DNA of 36,359 bases, from NCBI GenBank assembly GCA_016213205.1, contig JACRAZ010000002.1:1-36359 (forward strand), read 5' to 3'. This DNA comes from Burkholderiales bacterium (GTDB lineage: Bacteria; Pseudomonadota; Gammaproteobacteria; Burkholderiales; Burkholderiaceae_C). Each line of letters starts with the position of its first letter. Positions within the stretch are counted from its first letter, which is position 1. The position numbers were made by a program, and so were the translations under genes. Below are positions 1-7,132 of this stretch, piece after piece. The notes beneath the pieces were generated by a model that saw only the letters and a program-made list of their open reading frames with translations, searched no databases and was not told where the DNA came from.

Positions 1-1
1 C

Positions 2-88
2 TACATCCTGGCGATGCCCTTCGTCGGGCTGGGCGCGCTGATCTGGGTGGCGCTGCACGGCGAAACCAAGCAGGACGAGCAGGCCTGA
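2..88 (+). CDS. C-terminal end of an integral membrane protein (partial)
   Basis: The window opens inside a gene. Frame 2 reads 28 residues to a TGA at 86-88. The first ~20 residues are hydrophobic and end in a short charged tail (HGETKQDEQA), which looks like the last transmembrane helix and cytoplasmic tail of a transporter such as an MFS permease. A GC-rich hairpin at 121-140 follows the stop. Too little remains to name a family; the transporter reading is inference from hydrophobicity alone. Confidence 0.5.
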   Translation, partial: YILAMPFVGLGALIWVALHGETKQDEQA

Positions 89-120
89 CCCACCGGCCCT
101 TCCAGCGGCCGGCCAGACGC

Positions 121-140
121 GGGGCGCCACCAGGCGCCCC
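121..140 (+). terminator. Hairpin terminator after the first partial gene
   Basis: A perfect 8-bp stem GGGGCGCC with loop ACCA and GGCGCCCC lies 32 bp after the stop at 88. No long T-run follows (the next bases are GTGCCATTTG), so efficiency as an intrinsic terminator is uncertain. It separates the upstream gene from the cytochrome pair at 231. Confidence 0.5.
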
Positions 141-230
141 GTGCCATTTGCATGCAAGCAACCCCGATCAGGTCAAGTCTGTTGTCGCAGCGCAGGAATA
201 AGCTGAAACTCTGCCGCAACGGGCTGAACC

Positions 231-1580
231 ATGAAGAACATGAAATTGACCGACCACCGCTCAGGCAGCTTGCGGCGGGTCGGTGCGCTCCTTGTTGCTG
301 CCATCGCGCTGGGCCTGGCATGGGCCGCGCCACCGGCCTCTGCAGCCGAGCCCTCGCTGGGTGACGAGAGCCAGGCCTGCCAGAAGTGCCACGACAAGCC
401 AGACATCACGATGAAGACGCAGGACGGCAAGACCTGGCCGCTCACCGTCTCCACCGACGCCTACCTCAAATCACGCCACGGCACCACCGATTGCGCCGAC
501 TGCCACGAGGACATCGGCGACGACAAGCACGCCACCGAGAAGCCGGCGGTGAAGAGCCGGCGCGACTATGCGCTCAAGCTCAACGACGGCTGCATTTCCT
601 GCCACAAGAAGCACGTCACGCAGTTCCAGGACAGCGTGCACGCGGCCATGCTCAAGGAAGGCAGCGACAAGGCGCCGTTGTGCTCGGACTGCCATGCCGT
701 GCACACGCTGCTGAACGTGAAGTTCCACAAGCCGGTGGCCGAGACGCCCTGCCTGAAGTGCCATGAAGACATCGGCAAGGCCTACGTCAAGGACGTGCAC
801 GGCCTCGAGCGCGTGGCCAAGGGCAAGCCTGCGCCCATCTGCGCCGATTGCCACCAGGCCCATGCGATCAAGGCCGCATCGTTCGGCACTGCGCTGAAGG
901 ACAACTGCCTGGCCTGCCACAAGGAAGCGGTGGCCCAGCACAAGGACTGGCTGCCCAACACGGGGCGGCACTTCGAGGCCATCGCCTGCGTGGTGTGCCA
1001 TGCGCCGAATGCCGAGCGCCGCGTGAACCTGCGCCTGTTCAGCCAGAAGGGCCAGAAGCAGCTGATCGAACAAGCCGGCGTGCCGCGCTTCGAGCAGTTG
1101 GTGAAGGCTGCCGACCAGCAGGACCAGGGCCTGGATGAACGGGCGCTGTGGAGCCTGCTGCAGGAGTTCAACCGCGGCAGCGGCCTGGGTGATGTGGTGC
1201 TGCGCGGCCGGCTCGAGGTGGCCTCGGGCGTGCAGGCGCACCAGCTGGCCGAGAAGTCCAAGGCCATCAGCGATTGCGACACCTGCCACCGGCGTGACGC
1301 ACAGGCGTTCCAGAGCGTCGTCGTCTCGATCGCCGGCCCGGACGGGCGCACGCTGCGCCACGGGGTCGACAAGGATGTGCTGCGTTCGGCCGTGGCCACG
1401 GCCTCGGTGCGCGGCTTCTACGCCATCGGTGCCAACCGCATTCAGTTGCTGGACTGGCTGCTCGTGGCGGCGGTGCTGGGCAGCATCGGCGGCGTGCTCG
1501 CGCACATGACCGTGAAGTGGGCCACGCGCCGCATCCGCGCCAAGGTGGCAGCCGAGCAACACGGCGGCCCCACGCACTGA
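231..1580 (+). CDS. Nine-heme membrane-anchored cytochrome c (cytochrome c3/c7-like)
   Basis: This 449-residue periplasmic electron-transfer protein has nine CXXCH heme-attachment motifs at about residues 50-54, 88-92, 121-125, 151-155, 174-178, 204-208, 226-230, 253-257 and 349-353. Residues 1-39 look like a signal peptide (RR, hydrophobic core, AxA cleavage). A single helix at about 405-427 anchors the C-terminus, leaving a basic cytoplasmic tail. Many extra His residues could act as distal ligands. The gene ends 14 bp before a four-helix cytochrome b, so the two probably form a quinone-cytochrome complex. Nine hemes plus a HydC/FdnI-type cytochrome b is the composition known from the Geobacter CbcL fusion protein, here split in two; that parallel is inference. 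Shine-Dalgarno is weak; a start three codons later (MKLT) is possible. Confidence 0.93.
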   Translation: MKNMKLTDHRSGSLRRVGALLVAAIALGLAWAAPPASAAEPSLGDESQACQKCHDKPDITMKTQDGKTWPLTVSTDAYLKSRHGTTDCADCHEDIGDDKHATEKPAVKSRRDYALKLNDGCISCHKKHVTQFQDSVHAAMLKEGSDKAPLCSDCHAVHTLLNVKFHKPVAETPCLKCHEDIGKAYVKDVHGLERVAKGKPAPICADCHQAHAIKAASFGTALKDNCLACHKEAVAQHKDWLPNTGRHFEAIACVVCHAPNAERRVNLRLFSQKGQKQLIEQAGVPRFEQLVKAADQQDQGLDERALWSLLQEFNRGSGLGDVVLRGRLEVASGVQAHQLAEKSKAISDCDTCHRRDAQAFQSVVVSIAGPDGRTLRHGVDKDVLRSAVATASVRGFYAIGANRIQLLDWLLVAAVLGSIGGVLAHMTVKWATRRIRAKVAAEQHGGPTH

Positions 1581-1594
1581 ACCCGGAGCCTGCG

Positions 1595-2239
1595 ATGACA
1601 AGAATCTACGTGAACCCATTGCCGGTGCGCATCTGGCACTGGACCAATGCCCTCGGCTTCGTGCTGCTGATCCTCACCGGCCTGCAGATCCGCTACCTGG
1701 GCGCGGTGCAGGTGGTGTCGTTCAAGACCGCGGTGCAGCTGCACAACTGGGTGGGCTTCGTGCTGATCGCGAACTTCGCGATCTGGCTGGGCTTCTACCT
1801 CTTCACCGACAAGATCCGCGTCTACCACCCCAACCTCAGCCCCAAGGGGCACTTCCTCGCCACCTTCCGGCAGATGCGCTACTACGGCTACGGCATCTTC
1901 CGTGGCGACCCGAACCCGCACCACGTGACCGCGTACACCAAGTTCAACGCGCTGCAGAGCGTGATGTACCAGATCGTGATGATGATCCTGGTGCCGGTGC
2001 AGTTCTACACCGGCGTGCTGCTGTGGGACGTGGCACGCTTCTCGGGCCAGGTGGAGTGGCTGGGCGGCGTGCGCATCGTCGACACGCTGCATGTGCTGCT
2101 GTTCATCTTCTTCAGCGCGTTCATCTTCGTGCACGTGTACCTGTCGAGCCTGGGCCACACCCCCAGCGCGCACTTCAAGGCCATGATCACCGGCTGGGAA
2201 GACGTGGAAGACGACGCGAAACCCGCTGGCACGACCTGA
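1595..2239 (+). CDS. Cytochrome b561-type diheme membrane subunit (HydC/FdnI-like)
   Basis: This 214-residue protein has four predicted membrane helices. Its histidines H15 (RIWHWTN), H50 (QLHNW), H166 (DTLHVLL) and H180 (FVHVYL) are placed as the two pairs of b-heme ligands in the prokaryotic cytochrome b561 / Ni,Fe-hydrogenase cytochrome b family. The expected role is quinol oxidation or quinone reduction in the inner membrane, exchanging electrons with the nine-heme cytochrome encoded 14 bp upstream. The ATG at 1595 was chosen over an upstream in-frame ATG at 1517 because it starts right at the conserved N-terminus, has GGAG upstream and avoids overlap with the cytochrome gene. A hairpin terminator follows at 2260. 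No catalytic molybdo- or hydrogenase subunit accompanies it. Confidence 0.9.
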   Translation: MTRIYVNPLPVRIWHWTNALGFVLLILTGLQIRYLGAVQVVSFKTAVQLHNWVGFVLIANFAIWLGFYLFTDKIRVYHPNLSPKGHFLATFRQMRYYGYGIFRGDPNPHHVTAYTKFNALQSVMYQIVMMILVPVQFYTGVLLWDVARFSGQVEWLGGVRIVDTLHVLLFIFFSAFIFVHVYLSSLGHTPSAHFKAMITGWEDVEDDAKPAGTT

Positions 2240-2259
2240 CGGGCGAACGCGCCCTGCAC

Positions 2260-2286
2260 GCCGCGGCCTCGACCGCGGCGGTTTCT
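2260..2286 (+). terminator. Rho-independent terminator between convergent operons
   Basis: GCCGCGG (2260-2266), loop CCTCGA, CCGCGGC (2273-2279), then GGTTTCTTTC. A strong 7-bp stem with a T-rich tail on the + strand ends the cytochrome c/b operon. It lies in the 53-bp gap before the stop of the convergent response-regulator gene. Confidence 0.7.
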
Positions 2287-2292
2287 TTCGTG

Positions 2293-3717
2293 TCAGTCGG
2301 CCTCGGTGTCGGACGCGCCGGAGTCGCCGTCGCGCACGCGGATGTTGTGCTTCTTCATCAGCGCCTGGAAGTTGGCGCGCTGCATGCCGGTGTCCTCGGC
2401 ACTCTTGGTCACGTTGGAGTGGTTGCGCTTGAGCGCTTCCTGCACGAAGCGACGTTCGATGTCCTCCACCGACTTCTCGCGCGCGTGCTTCTTCATCAGC
2501 TTGAGTTCCTCGCCATTGCGGGGCACCCCGTGCTCGGCCGCCTGCGCCGGGTCCAGCAGGCTGGCCACGTGCGCCACGCGCACCACGTTGTCGGCCGCCA
2601 GGATGGCGGCACGGTGCATGGTGTTCTCGAGTTCGCGCACGTTGCCCGGCCAGTCGTGCGCCACCAGCAGGCTCATCGCGCCTTCGGAGATCTCGCACAT
2701 CGGCTTGTCCAGCTCGGCACAGAACTGCTTGAGGAAGTGGAAGGCCAGCGCCGGGATGTCGGCCTTGCGCTCGCGCAGCGGCGGCGCCTGCAGCGGAAAG
2801 ACGTTGACGCGGTAGTACAGGTCTTCCCGGAAGCGGCCCTCGGCCACCATGGCCTTCAGGTCCTTGTTGGTGGCCGCGATCAGCCGCGCGTTGGTGCTCA
2901 GCAGTGTGGTGCCGCCGACCTGGCGGTACTCGCGTTCCTGCAGCACACGCAGCAGCTTGGCCTGGGTGGCCAGCGGAATGTTCGCGAACTCGTCGAAGAA
3001 CATCGTGCCGCCATCGGCCATCTCGAACATGCCGCGCTTGTTGGCCACCGCACCGGTGAAGGCGCCCTTCACATGGCCGAACAGCTCGCTCTCGAACAGC
3101 TCTTCGTTGAAGGTGTTGCAGTCCACCGCCACGAAAGGCTTGTCCGCCCGCAGGCTGTTGTAGTGGATGGCGCGCGCGATCACCTCCTTGCCGGTGCCGC
3201 TTTCGCCCGTGATCAGCACGGTGGCGTTGGTGGGCGCACATTGCGCGATCAGCTTGAAGACCGACTGCATCGCCGGGCTGGTGCCGATGATGTTCTCGAA
3301 GCGGTACTTGGTGCCCACCTCGGACTTGAGATCGCGGTTCTCCTGCGTCAGGCGCCGGTGCTCGAGCGCCCGCTCGACCACATGCTCCAGTTCGTCCGGA
3401 TCGAAGGGCTTCGAGAGGTAGTCGAAGGCACCCAGCTTCATGGCCTTCACGGCCGTCTGCACTTCGGACAGGCCGGTGACCATCAGCACCTCCACGTCGG
3501 GGTGGCGCTCCTTGATCTCGCGCAGCACCTCGATGCCGTCCATCTTGGGCATCTTGATGTCCAGCACCACCAGGTCGTAGGGCGTGGCATCCACCATGCG
3601 CAGGCCTTCGGCGCCGTCGGACACCGTGTCGACATGGCGCTGCTCGCTGGCCAGGATGCGCTGGCAGCTGCGGAGGACGACTTCCTCGTCGTCGATGACC
3701 AGGATGCGCACGCTCAT
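2293..3717 (-). CDS. NtrC-family sigma-54-dependent response regulator
   Basis: A 474-residue activator with the classical three-domain order. The receiver (about 1-120) has acidic D10/D11, phospho-acceptor D53 and K103 in a SKPF motif. The AAA+ domain (about 138-375) has Walker A GESGTGKE (171-178), the sigma-54-contacting GAFTGA loop (218-223) and Walker B-like TMFFDEF. A Fis-type helix-turn-helix follows near the C-terminus (about 425-465). It should remodel sigma-54 holoenzyme when phosphorylated by the histidine kinase just upstream, whose stop overlaps this start as ATGA (3714-3717). The nearby cytochrome genes are the obvious candidate targets, but I found no clear TGGCAC-N5-TTGC sigma-54 promoter in front of them, so the regulon is open. 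Confidence 0.95.
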   Translation of the reverse strand: MSVRILVIDDEEVVLRSCQRILASEQRHVDTVSDGAEGLRMVDATPYDLVVLDIKMPKMDGIEVLREIKERHPDVEVLMVTGLSEVQTAVKAMKLGAFDYLSKPFDPDELEHVVERALEHRRLTQENRDLKSEVGTKYRFENIIGTSPAMQSVFKLIAQCAPTNATVLITGESGTGKEVIARAIHYNSLRADKPFVAVDCNTFNEELFESELFGHVKGAFTGAVANKRGMFEMADGGTMFFDEFANIPLATQAKLLRVLQEREYRQVGGTTLLSTNARLIAATNKDLKAMVAEGRFREDLYYRVNVFPLQAPPLRERKADIPALAFHFLKQFCAELDKPMCEISEGAMSLLVAHDWPGNVRELENTMHRAAILAADNVVRVAHVASLLDPAQAAEHGVPRNGEELKLMKKHAREKSVEDIERRFVQEALKRNHSNVTKSAEDTGMQRANFQALMKKHNIRVRDGDSGASDTEAD

Positions 3718-5354
3718 GTCAATGGGCTCGACTGTGGCGCCTGAATCGGCGCCTGGTTATTCTCGGTCAATGGCGGCCCCACGGGCAGCACGATGCGGAA
3801 CGTCGTGCCGCTGCCGACTTCGCTGTCCACCTCGATGTTGCCACCGTGCGAGGCCACGATGCCGTAGCTGACCGACAGGCCCAGGCCGGTGCCCTTGCCC
3901 ACTTCCTTGGTGGTGAAGAAGGGGTCGAAGATGTGGGACAGGTGTTCCGGCGCGATGCCGCAGCCGGTGTCGGTGACCGCCACTTCCACCTTCTGCTGCT
4001 CCGGTGCATCGCCCGGTGCGCCGACCAGGCGCGTGATCACGTCGATGCGGCCCTGGCCTTCGATGGCCTGCTGCGCGTTGACCACGATGTTCAGCACCAC
4101 CTGCTTGATCAGGTCGGCGTCGCCGAAGACCTGGGGCAGCGCGGGGTCGTGCCGGGTATGGATCTCGATGCGTTCAAGTTCGGCCGAACGCTCGACGAAG
4201 GCCACTGTTTCCCGCACCACCTGGTTCAGGTCGAACAAGCCCTTGACCGGCACTTTCTCGCGCGCGAAGTCCAGCAACCGGCGGATGATGCCGGCGCAGC
4301 GCTTGGTCTCGCGGATCACCAGGTCCAGGTCTTCTGCGTCCTGGGTGCCCGCGGGTGTCTTCTTGCGCAGCAGCGAGGTGAAGGTGAGCACGCCGGTCAG
4401 CGGGTTGTTCAGCTCGTGCGCAATGCCCGAGGCCAGCATGCCGATGGAGGCCAGCTTCTCGCTGTGCGCCGCCTCGGCCCGGGCCTTGAGCAGTTGCCCG
4501 CTGCGCTCCTGCACCCGCGCTTCGAGCGTCTGGATCAGGTTGGCGGTGTCGTTGCGCGATTGCTGCAGCGCCGTGCCCATGGCATTGAAGGCGCCGGCCA
4601 GGCGGCCGAACTCGTCCTCGCCGCGCACCGGCACCACATGGTCCAGGTCGCCCTGGCTGATGCGGGCCGCGCCGGACTCCAGGTCGCGCAGCGGCGCATA
4701 GATCTTGCGCTTGAGCAGCCACACGATACCCAGCGCCAGCAGCGTGGTGAAGCCCAGCCACAGCCCGATGATCACCGCCGCATGGCGCGCCACCGAGCGG
4801 TCCACCTCGGCCAGCGAATAGGTGATGTCCACCACGCCCAGCACCTTCTGGCTGGCGGGGTGTTCGTGGCAGGACGCATTGGCGCAGGTGGCCTCGTTGC
4901 GGATGACCTCCATCGCGATCAGTGAGCGCTGGCCCTGCGCGTTCTCGATGATGCGCCAGCGCTGCTCGGTGGGCACATGCTCCAGCGGCACATCGCCCTT
5001 GTGGCAGTGCAGGCAGGGTTCCTCTTTCTTGTCGACCGTGTAGCCGACTTCCTTGCCGTGGTTGGAATCGATGATCTGGCCTTCACCGTCGATCAGGCGC
5101 AGCCGCTCGATCCCAGGCTGGCGGCTGACATCGGTGATGATCTGGGTGACCGCCTCGCGGTCGTCAAGCAGCATGGCCAGACGGGTGCTCTTGACCACGG
5201 TCTCGGCCACCTGCACCACGTGGCGCGAGGTGGCGGCATGCAGGTCCTCGCGCGCGAACTTGGCCACCAGCAGCGAGAACGGGATCGCCGCCGCCGCCAG
5301 CACCACGAACAGCGACCATCCGATCGCCGCGCGCAGGCTGGTGGGCCTGATCAT
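3714..5354 (-). CDS. Sensor histidine kinase with a c-type heme periplasmic domain
   Basis: A 546-residue membrane kinase. TM1 is at about 10-32, the periplasmic domain at 33-190, TM2 at about 192-214, HAMP at about 215-268, a coiled coil to ~300, then HisKA with H313 in HELNNP and an HATPase domain with N-, G1- (DTGCGI), F- (FDPFFTTK) and G2-boxes (GKGTGLGLS). The periplasmic domain carries CLHCH (114-118), a canonical heme-c site, and a second CX4CH (C157, C162, H163), the wider spacing known from cytochromes c3. It is therefore likely a mono- or diheme redox or gas sensor rather than a small-molecule sensor. It overlaps the response regulator by 4 bp and follows a small cytochrome c gene by 54 bp, suggesting one operon. 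Heme attachment is predicted, not shown. Confidence 0.93.
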   Translation of the reverse strand: MIRPTSLRAAIGWSLFVVLAAAAIPFSLLVAKFAREDLHAATSRHVVQVAETVVKSTRLAMLLDDREAVTQIITDVSRQPGIERLRLIDGEGQIIDSNHGKEVGYTVDKKEEPCLHCHKGDVPLEHVPTEQRWRIIENAQGQRSLIAMEVIRNEATCANASCHEHPASQKVLGVVDITYSLAEVDRSVARHAAVIIGLWLGFTTLLALGIVWLLKRKIYAPLRDLESGAARISQGDLDHVVPVRGEDEFGRLAGAFNAMGTALQQSRNDTANLIQTLEARVQERSGQLLKARAEAAHSEKLASIGMLASGIAHELNNPLTGVLTFTSLLRKKTPAGTQDAEDLDLVIRETKRCAGIIRRLLDFAREKVPVKGLFDLNQVVRETVAFVERSAELERIEIHTRHDPALPQVFGDADLIKQVVLNIVVNAQQAIEGQGRIDVITRLVGAPGDAPEQQKVEVAVTDTGCGIAPEHLSHIFDPFFTTKEVGKGTGLGLSVSYGIVASHGGNIEVDSEVGSGTTFRIVLPVGPPLTENNQAPIQAPQSSPLT

Positions 5355-5408
5355 GGTGACCTGCTCAGCGCGCGGTTGTCGGACCGGGCCGCGTCAGCCC
5401 AGCGGGCG

Positions 5409-5756
5409 CTACTGCGCCAGGATCCACTGCACGACCTCTTTGATCTGCTGCGCATCCTTGGTGTCCAGGCGCTTGTGCTCTTCTTCGGTGCCGTCGGACA
5501 GCTTGACCTTCGGGCTCGTGGTGATGCTCTTGGTCAGCTTGGCCTCGACATCCGGCTTGCCCTTGTTGTCGGCCGCGACCTTCTTGTACGCCGGCCCCTT
5601 CTTGTCCTTGTCGATCGCGTGGCACTTGGTGCATTCGCTCTTCTTCAACAAGGCCTTGATCGCAGCGTCATCCAGCGCGAACGCGCCCGGGGTACCCAGC
5701 ATCAGCACCCCGGCCCCGAGGCCGGCGACCAAGCTGCGAAGAACCGTTGTGCTCAT
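5409..5756 (-). CDS. Small periplasmic cytochrome c, class I-like, no Met ligand
   Basis: A 115-residue precursor with a signal peptide (about 1-28, ending AFA-LDD) and one heme motif CTKCH (42-46), of cytochrome c551/c552 size. The C-terminal helix (QQIKEVVQWILAQ) is the family's typical final helix. The mature part contains no Met at all, although class I cytochromes normally use a Met as sixth ligand about 15-20 residues before that helix; here the segment reads DGTEEEHKRLD with H94, so bis-His ligation is possible. The start at 5756 was chosen because AGGAG lies upstream and the signal peptide follows; an upstream in-frame ATG at 5804 gives no sensible N-terminus. It leads the operon with the heme kinase and regulator, so it may donate electrons to or help report to that sensor. 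Confidence 0.9.
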   Translation of the reverse strand: MSTTVLRSLVAGLGAGVLMLGTPGAFALDDAAIKALLKKSECTKCHAIDKDKKGPAYKKVAADNKGKPDVEAKLTKSITTSPKVKLSDGTEEEHKRLDTKDAQQIKEVVQWILAQ

Positions 5757-5839
5757 GGGGACTCTCCTGTCGACAATGAAACGGTGCGGCGGCGAACCGC
5801 GCATGACAGGAATTTTCCGCAGCCTGGCCGCGGACGCTC

Positions 5840-5853
5840 ATGATCGATGTCAA
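5840..5853 (-). promoter_or_regulatory. FNR/Anr-like box upstream of the cytochrome c-kinase-regulator operon
   Basis: On the - strand the 14 bases read TTGACATCGATCAT, matching the FNR/Anr consensus TTGAT-N4-ATCAA at 8 of 10 defined positions. Its centre is about 90 bp before the cytochrome c start codon. A class II arrangement (box at about -41.5) would put transcription start near 5804-5806, with AAAATT (5816-5811, - strand) as -10. This suggests activation under low oxygen. It lies in the 126-bp gap after the truncated hemoglobin gene. Confidence 0.6.
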
Positions 5854-5882
5854 GTCGCGGCGCGGGCGCCGGATGCGCTGGA

Positions 5883-6290
5883 TCAGCGGTTGCGCATCCA
5901 GTCGGCCGTGCCGAAGAAGCTCTCGGCCAGGCGCTGGGCCAGCGCGGCGTCGACCGCCTGCTCCTGCATGGCCTGGACCATGCAGGCCACCCACTCGTCG
6001 CGCTCGCGCAGGCCGATGGCATAAGGCATGTGCCGCGCCCGCAGCCGCGGGTGGCCGAAGCGGCTGACGTAATGGTCCGGCCCGCCCAACCAGCCGCAGA
6101 GAAACCAGAACAGCTTGTCGCGTGAGCCTTCCAGCGTGCCGGGGTGCACGGCGCGCAGCGCGGCGTAGGCCGGCTCCAGGTCCATCAGGTCATAGAAGCG
6201 GTCGACCAACGCGCGCACCGCGGCCTCTCCACCGAGCACCTGGAACGGGGTCGCGGCGCCGGTACCGGCCGGATCGTGGCCCTCGCCCAT
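5883..6290 (-). CDS. Group II truncated hemoglobin
   Basis: A 135-residue 2-over-2 globin of the TrHbO type, expected to bind O2, NO or other small ligands in the cytoplasm. Visible hallmarks are FY at helix B (Y33), the DKLFWFLCGWLGGP stretch (58-71), the proximal His H87 in RARHMPYAIG, and W100 (position G8) in RDEWV, which is diagnostic of group II. The start at 6290 overlaps the stop of the upstream MinD-like ATPase gene by one base (TGATG), implying translational coupling; a longer form from 6341 would add only Arg-rich sequence. Co-expression with an ATPase and a diguanylate cyclase is unusual for a globin and suggests a signalling or NO-protection role. Confidence 0.92.
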   Translation of the reverse strand: MGEGHDPAGTGAATPFQVLGGEAAVRALVDRFYDLMDLEPAYAALRAVHPGTLEGSRDKLFWFLCGWLGGPDHYVSRFGHPRLRARHMPYAIGLRERDEWVACMVQAMQEQAVDAALAQRLAESFFGTADWMRNR

Positions 6291-7132
6291 CAATCGAGCA
6301 GCTTGTTCGCGGCGGCGACGAGGGCCTGCGCGGCCGCGCAACCCGGCAGGCTCTCCAGCAGCAGCAGGCGTCGCTGCACGGTTTCGCGCACGGCCTTGTC
6401 CTGCGGCACATCGCCGATGTGGTCCAGCTTCACCGGGCGAGGCAGGCCGGCGTTGACGAACCGGTCCACCACCTGCTGCAACTGGGCGCGCACGGTGCGC
6501 CCCTCGCCCATGCGTTCGGTCTGGTTCACCAGCAGGCGCATCGGCCGCGCGGCCTGGGTGGCGGCCAGCACCTTCACGGTGGCGTACGCATCGGCCAGCG
6601 AGGTGGGTTCGGGCGTGGCGACGATCAGCACCTCATCGGCCAGCGAGATGGTGAACAGCACCACATCGGAGATGCCGGCGCCGGTGTCCAGCAGCACATG
6701 GTCGTAGCGCGGCCGCACCTTGGTGATCACCTCGAGCAGCTTGTCGCGCACCTCGGGCGTCATGCGCGAGTACTCGATCAGGCCCGAGCCGGCCAGCAGC
6801 ACCGAGAAGCCGCCCGGCGCGGGCAGGATCGCGTCTTCCAGCGGCGTGCGGCCGGTGAACACGTCGTGCAACGTGACGCGGGAGTACAGGTTCAGCACCA
6901 CGTCCAGGTTGGCCAGGCCGAGGTCGGCATCGAGCACCAGCACGCGCTCGCCACGGCGCGCCAGTGCCGCGGCCAGGTTGGCGGTGACGAAGGTCTTGCC
7001 CACGCCACCCTTGCCACTGGTGACGGCCGTGATGCGGGCGCCCCCCGGTGCTGCCTTGGGCGGCGTGCCACCCGGCGGCGCTTTCTGCGGCTGGCCGGGC
7101 GGTCCGGCGGGCGCTTGCGCTGCGTCGCTCAT
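6290..7132 (-). CDS. MinD/ParA-family ATPase, FlhG(FleN)-like
   Basis: A 280-residue deviant-Walker ATPase. After a Pro/Gly/Ala-rich N-terminal tail (1-33) comes KGGVGKT (41-47), then a DADLGLANLDVVLNL segment and a DTGAGIS motif typical of the FlhG/FleN branch that controls flagellar number or placement. It lacks the N-terminal DQAxxLR motif by which FlhG activates FlhF, and neither flhF nor fliA is nearby, so it may be a paralogue with another target. The start at 7132 overlaps the stop of the GGDEF gene as ATGA (7129-7132), and its stop overlaps the start of the truncated hemoglobin. The three genes therefore form a tightly coupled operon. Confidence 0.88.
   Translation of the reverse strand: MSDAAQAPAGPPGQPQKAPPGGTPPKAAPGGARITAVTSGKGGVGKTFVTANLAAALARRGERVLVLDADLGLANLDVVLNLYSRVTLHDVFTGRTPLEDAILPAPGGFSVLLAGSGLIEYSRMTPEVRDKLLEVITKVRPRYDHVLLDTGAGISDVVLFTISLADEVLIVATPEPTSLADAYATVKVLAATQAARPMRLLVNQTERMGEGRTVRAQLQQVVDRFVNAGLPRPVKLDHIGDVPQDKAVRETVQRRLLLLESLPGCAAAQALVAAANKLLD

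Noticed and set aside
89..230. Sigma-54 or FNR promoter for the nine-heme cytochrome operon
   Set aside because: Searched for TGGCAC-N5-TTGC and TTGAT-N4-ATCAA; only an FNR half-site (GTCAA region near 171-177) and a TTGCATGCAA palindrome were found, too weak to report as a site.
1442..3241. A 599-codon - strand frame spanning the cytochrome b and response regulator genes
   Set aside because: Its N-terminal part is a frame-shifted copy of the regulator's AAA+ region and the rest is antisense to the cytochrome b gene; no conserved product.
2023..3744. A 573-codon + strand open frame opposite the response regulator
   Set aside because: Composition is that of a shadow frame (His/Leu/Gln/Arg/Val-rich) and the - strand gene has complete NtrC motifs.
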